DNA of 34,792 nt. Source: an uncultured Holophagaceae bacterium (lineage in GTDB: Bacteria; Acidobacteriota; Holophagae; Holophagales; Holophagaceae). Both the position numbers and the translations under genes were made by a program. Location of the stretch: assembly GCA_903863195.1 (NCBI GenBank), contig CAIPAY010000107.1, positions 1 through 34,792 on the forward strand, read 5' to 3'. The notes under the pieces are model-generated. The model was not told the DNA's origin. It worked only from the letters and a program-made list of their open reading frames with translations, and made no database searches. Below are positions 34,697 to 34,792 of the stretch, one piece after another (the first letter of the stretch is position 1; each line of letters begins with the position of its first letter).

Positions 34697-34792
34697 TCAG
34701 GCCGGGACTGTGCCATACACGTTGTCGCGCTGCCAGGGCTGATAGCCGGCGGCGCGGATCATGCGCTCCATCTCGTCGCGGTTCACGCTGTA
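34697..34792 (-). CDS. C-terminal fragment, probably menaquinone (futalosine pathway) radical SAM enzyme
   Basis: Reading leftwards from the window edge, 31 codons end at TGA 34699-34697: YSVNRDEMERMIRAAGYQPW and then QRDNVYGTVPA. The pattern 'EMERMIRAAGYxPxQRDxxY' resembles the C-terminal end of MqnC/MqnE and CofH-type radical SAM proteins, where a similar helix and 'RDTLY' close the chain. The catalytic part is outside the window, so which of these it is cannot be told. It is transcribed towards ilvD, from which it is separated by the second hairpin element. Confidence 0.5.
   Translation of the reverse strand, partial: YSVNRDEMERMIRAAGYQPWQRDNVYGTVPA

Overview
The window is 34.8 kb of GC-rich bacterial chromosome. 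Most genes have strongly GC-biased third codon positions. The gene set is that of a Gram-negative bacterium: LpxC for lipid A, RlpA, two secreted S9 peptidases and a lipoprotein-like hydrolase. A C-terminal gene fragment at the right edge looks like a futalosine-pathway menaquinone enzyme. My best guess is an Acidobacteriota member of the Holophaga/Geothrix type, but this rests on general gene content and is not proven by the sequence.

Layout. 1-4.2 kb: the N-terminus of a PLP aminotransferase, a secreted serine hydrolase of the beta-lactamase/PBP fold, and a multi-PAS hybrid histidine kinase, all on the minus strand. 4.46-4.84 kb: a small plus-strand gene of unknown function. 5.0-12.25 kb: a self-contained type V-B CRISPR-Cas locus, all on the minus strand, in the order cas12b (1211 aa), cas4-cas1 fusion, cas2, predicted tracrRNA, leader, array of 14 identical 36-bp repeats and 13 spacers. 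The locus is bracketed by an intact tRNA-Thr(CGT) at 12181-12252 and a same-strand 3' remnant of a tRNA-Thr-like gene at 5023-5064. This is the geometry expected of a tRNA-targeted island. 12.4-16.7 kb: two tandem paralogous prolyl-oligopeptidase-family (S9A) enzymes. 16.8-23.2 kb (plus strand): PIN-PhoH ATPase, a small membrane protein, TyrRS, a DUF4388/SPOR-like membrane protein, RlpA and IspD. 23.35 kb: lpxC. 24.3-32.4 kb: a compact histidine operon, hisD-hisC::HAD-hisB-hisH-hisA-hisF-hisIE-hisZ-hisG, covering the whole pathway including a likely histidinol-phosphatase fused to HisC. 32.6-34.4 kb: ilvD on the minus strand, flanked on both sides by long related hairpin elements.

The most interesting part is the type V-B system. 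All parts needed for adaptation (Cas4-Cas1, Cas2) and interference (Cas12b, tracrRNA, crRNA) can be read from the sequence. The tracrRNA is not annotated by any ORF but shows a split anti-repeat to the array repeat, a closing 7-bp stem, an internal hairpin and a GUGCC segment that can pair with the 3' GGCAC of the crRNA repeat. The subtype itself is known; the divergent Cas12b, the tracrRNA architecture and the tRNA-bracketed setting are what is new to look at.
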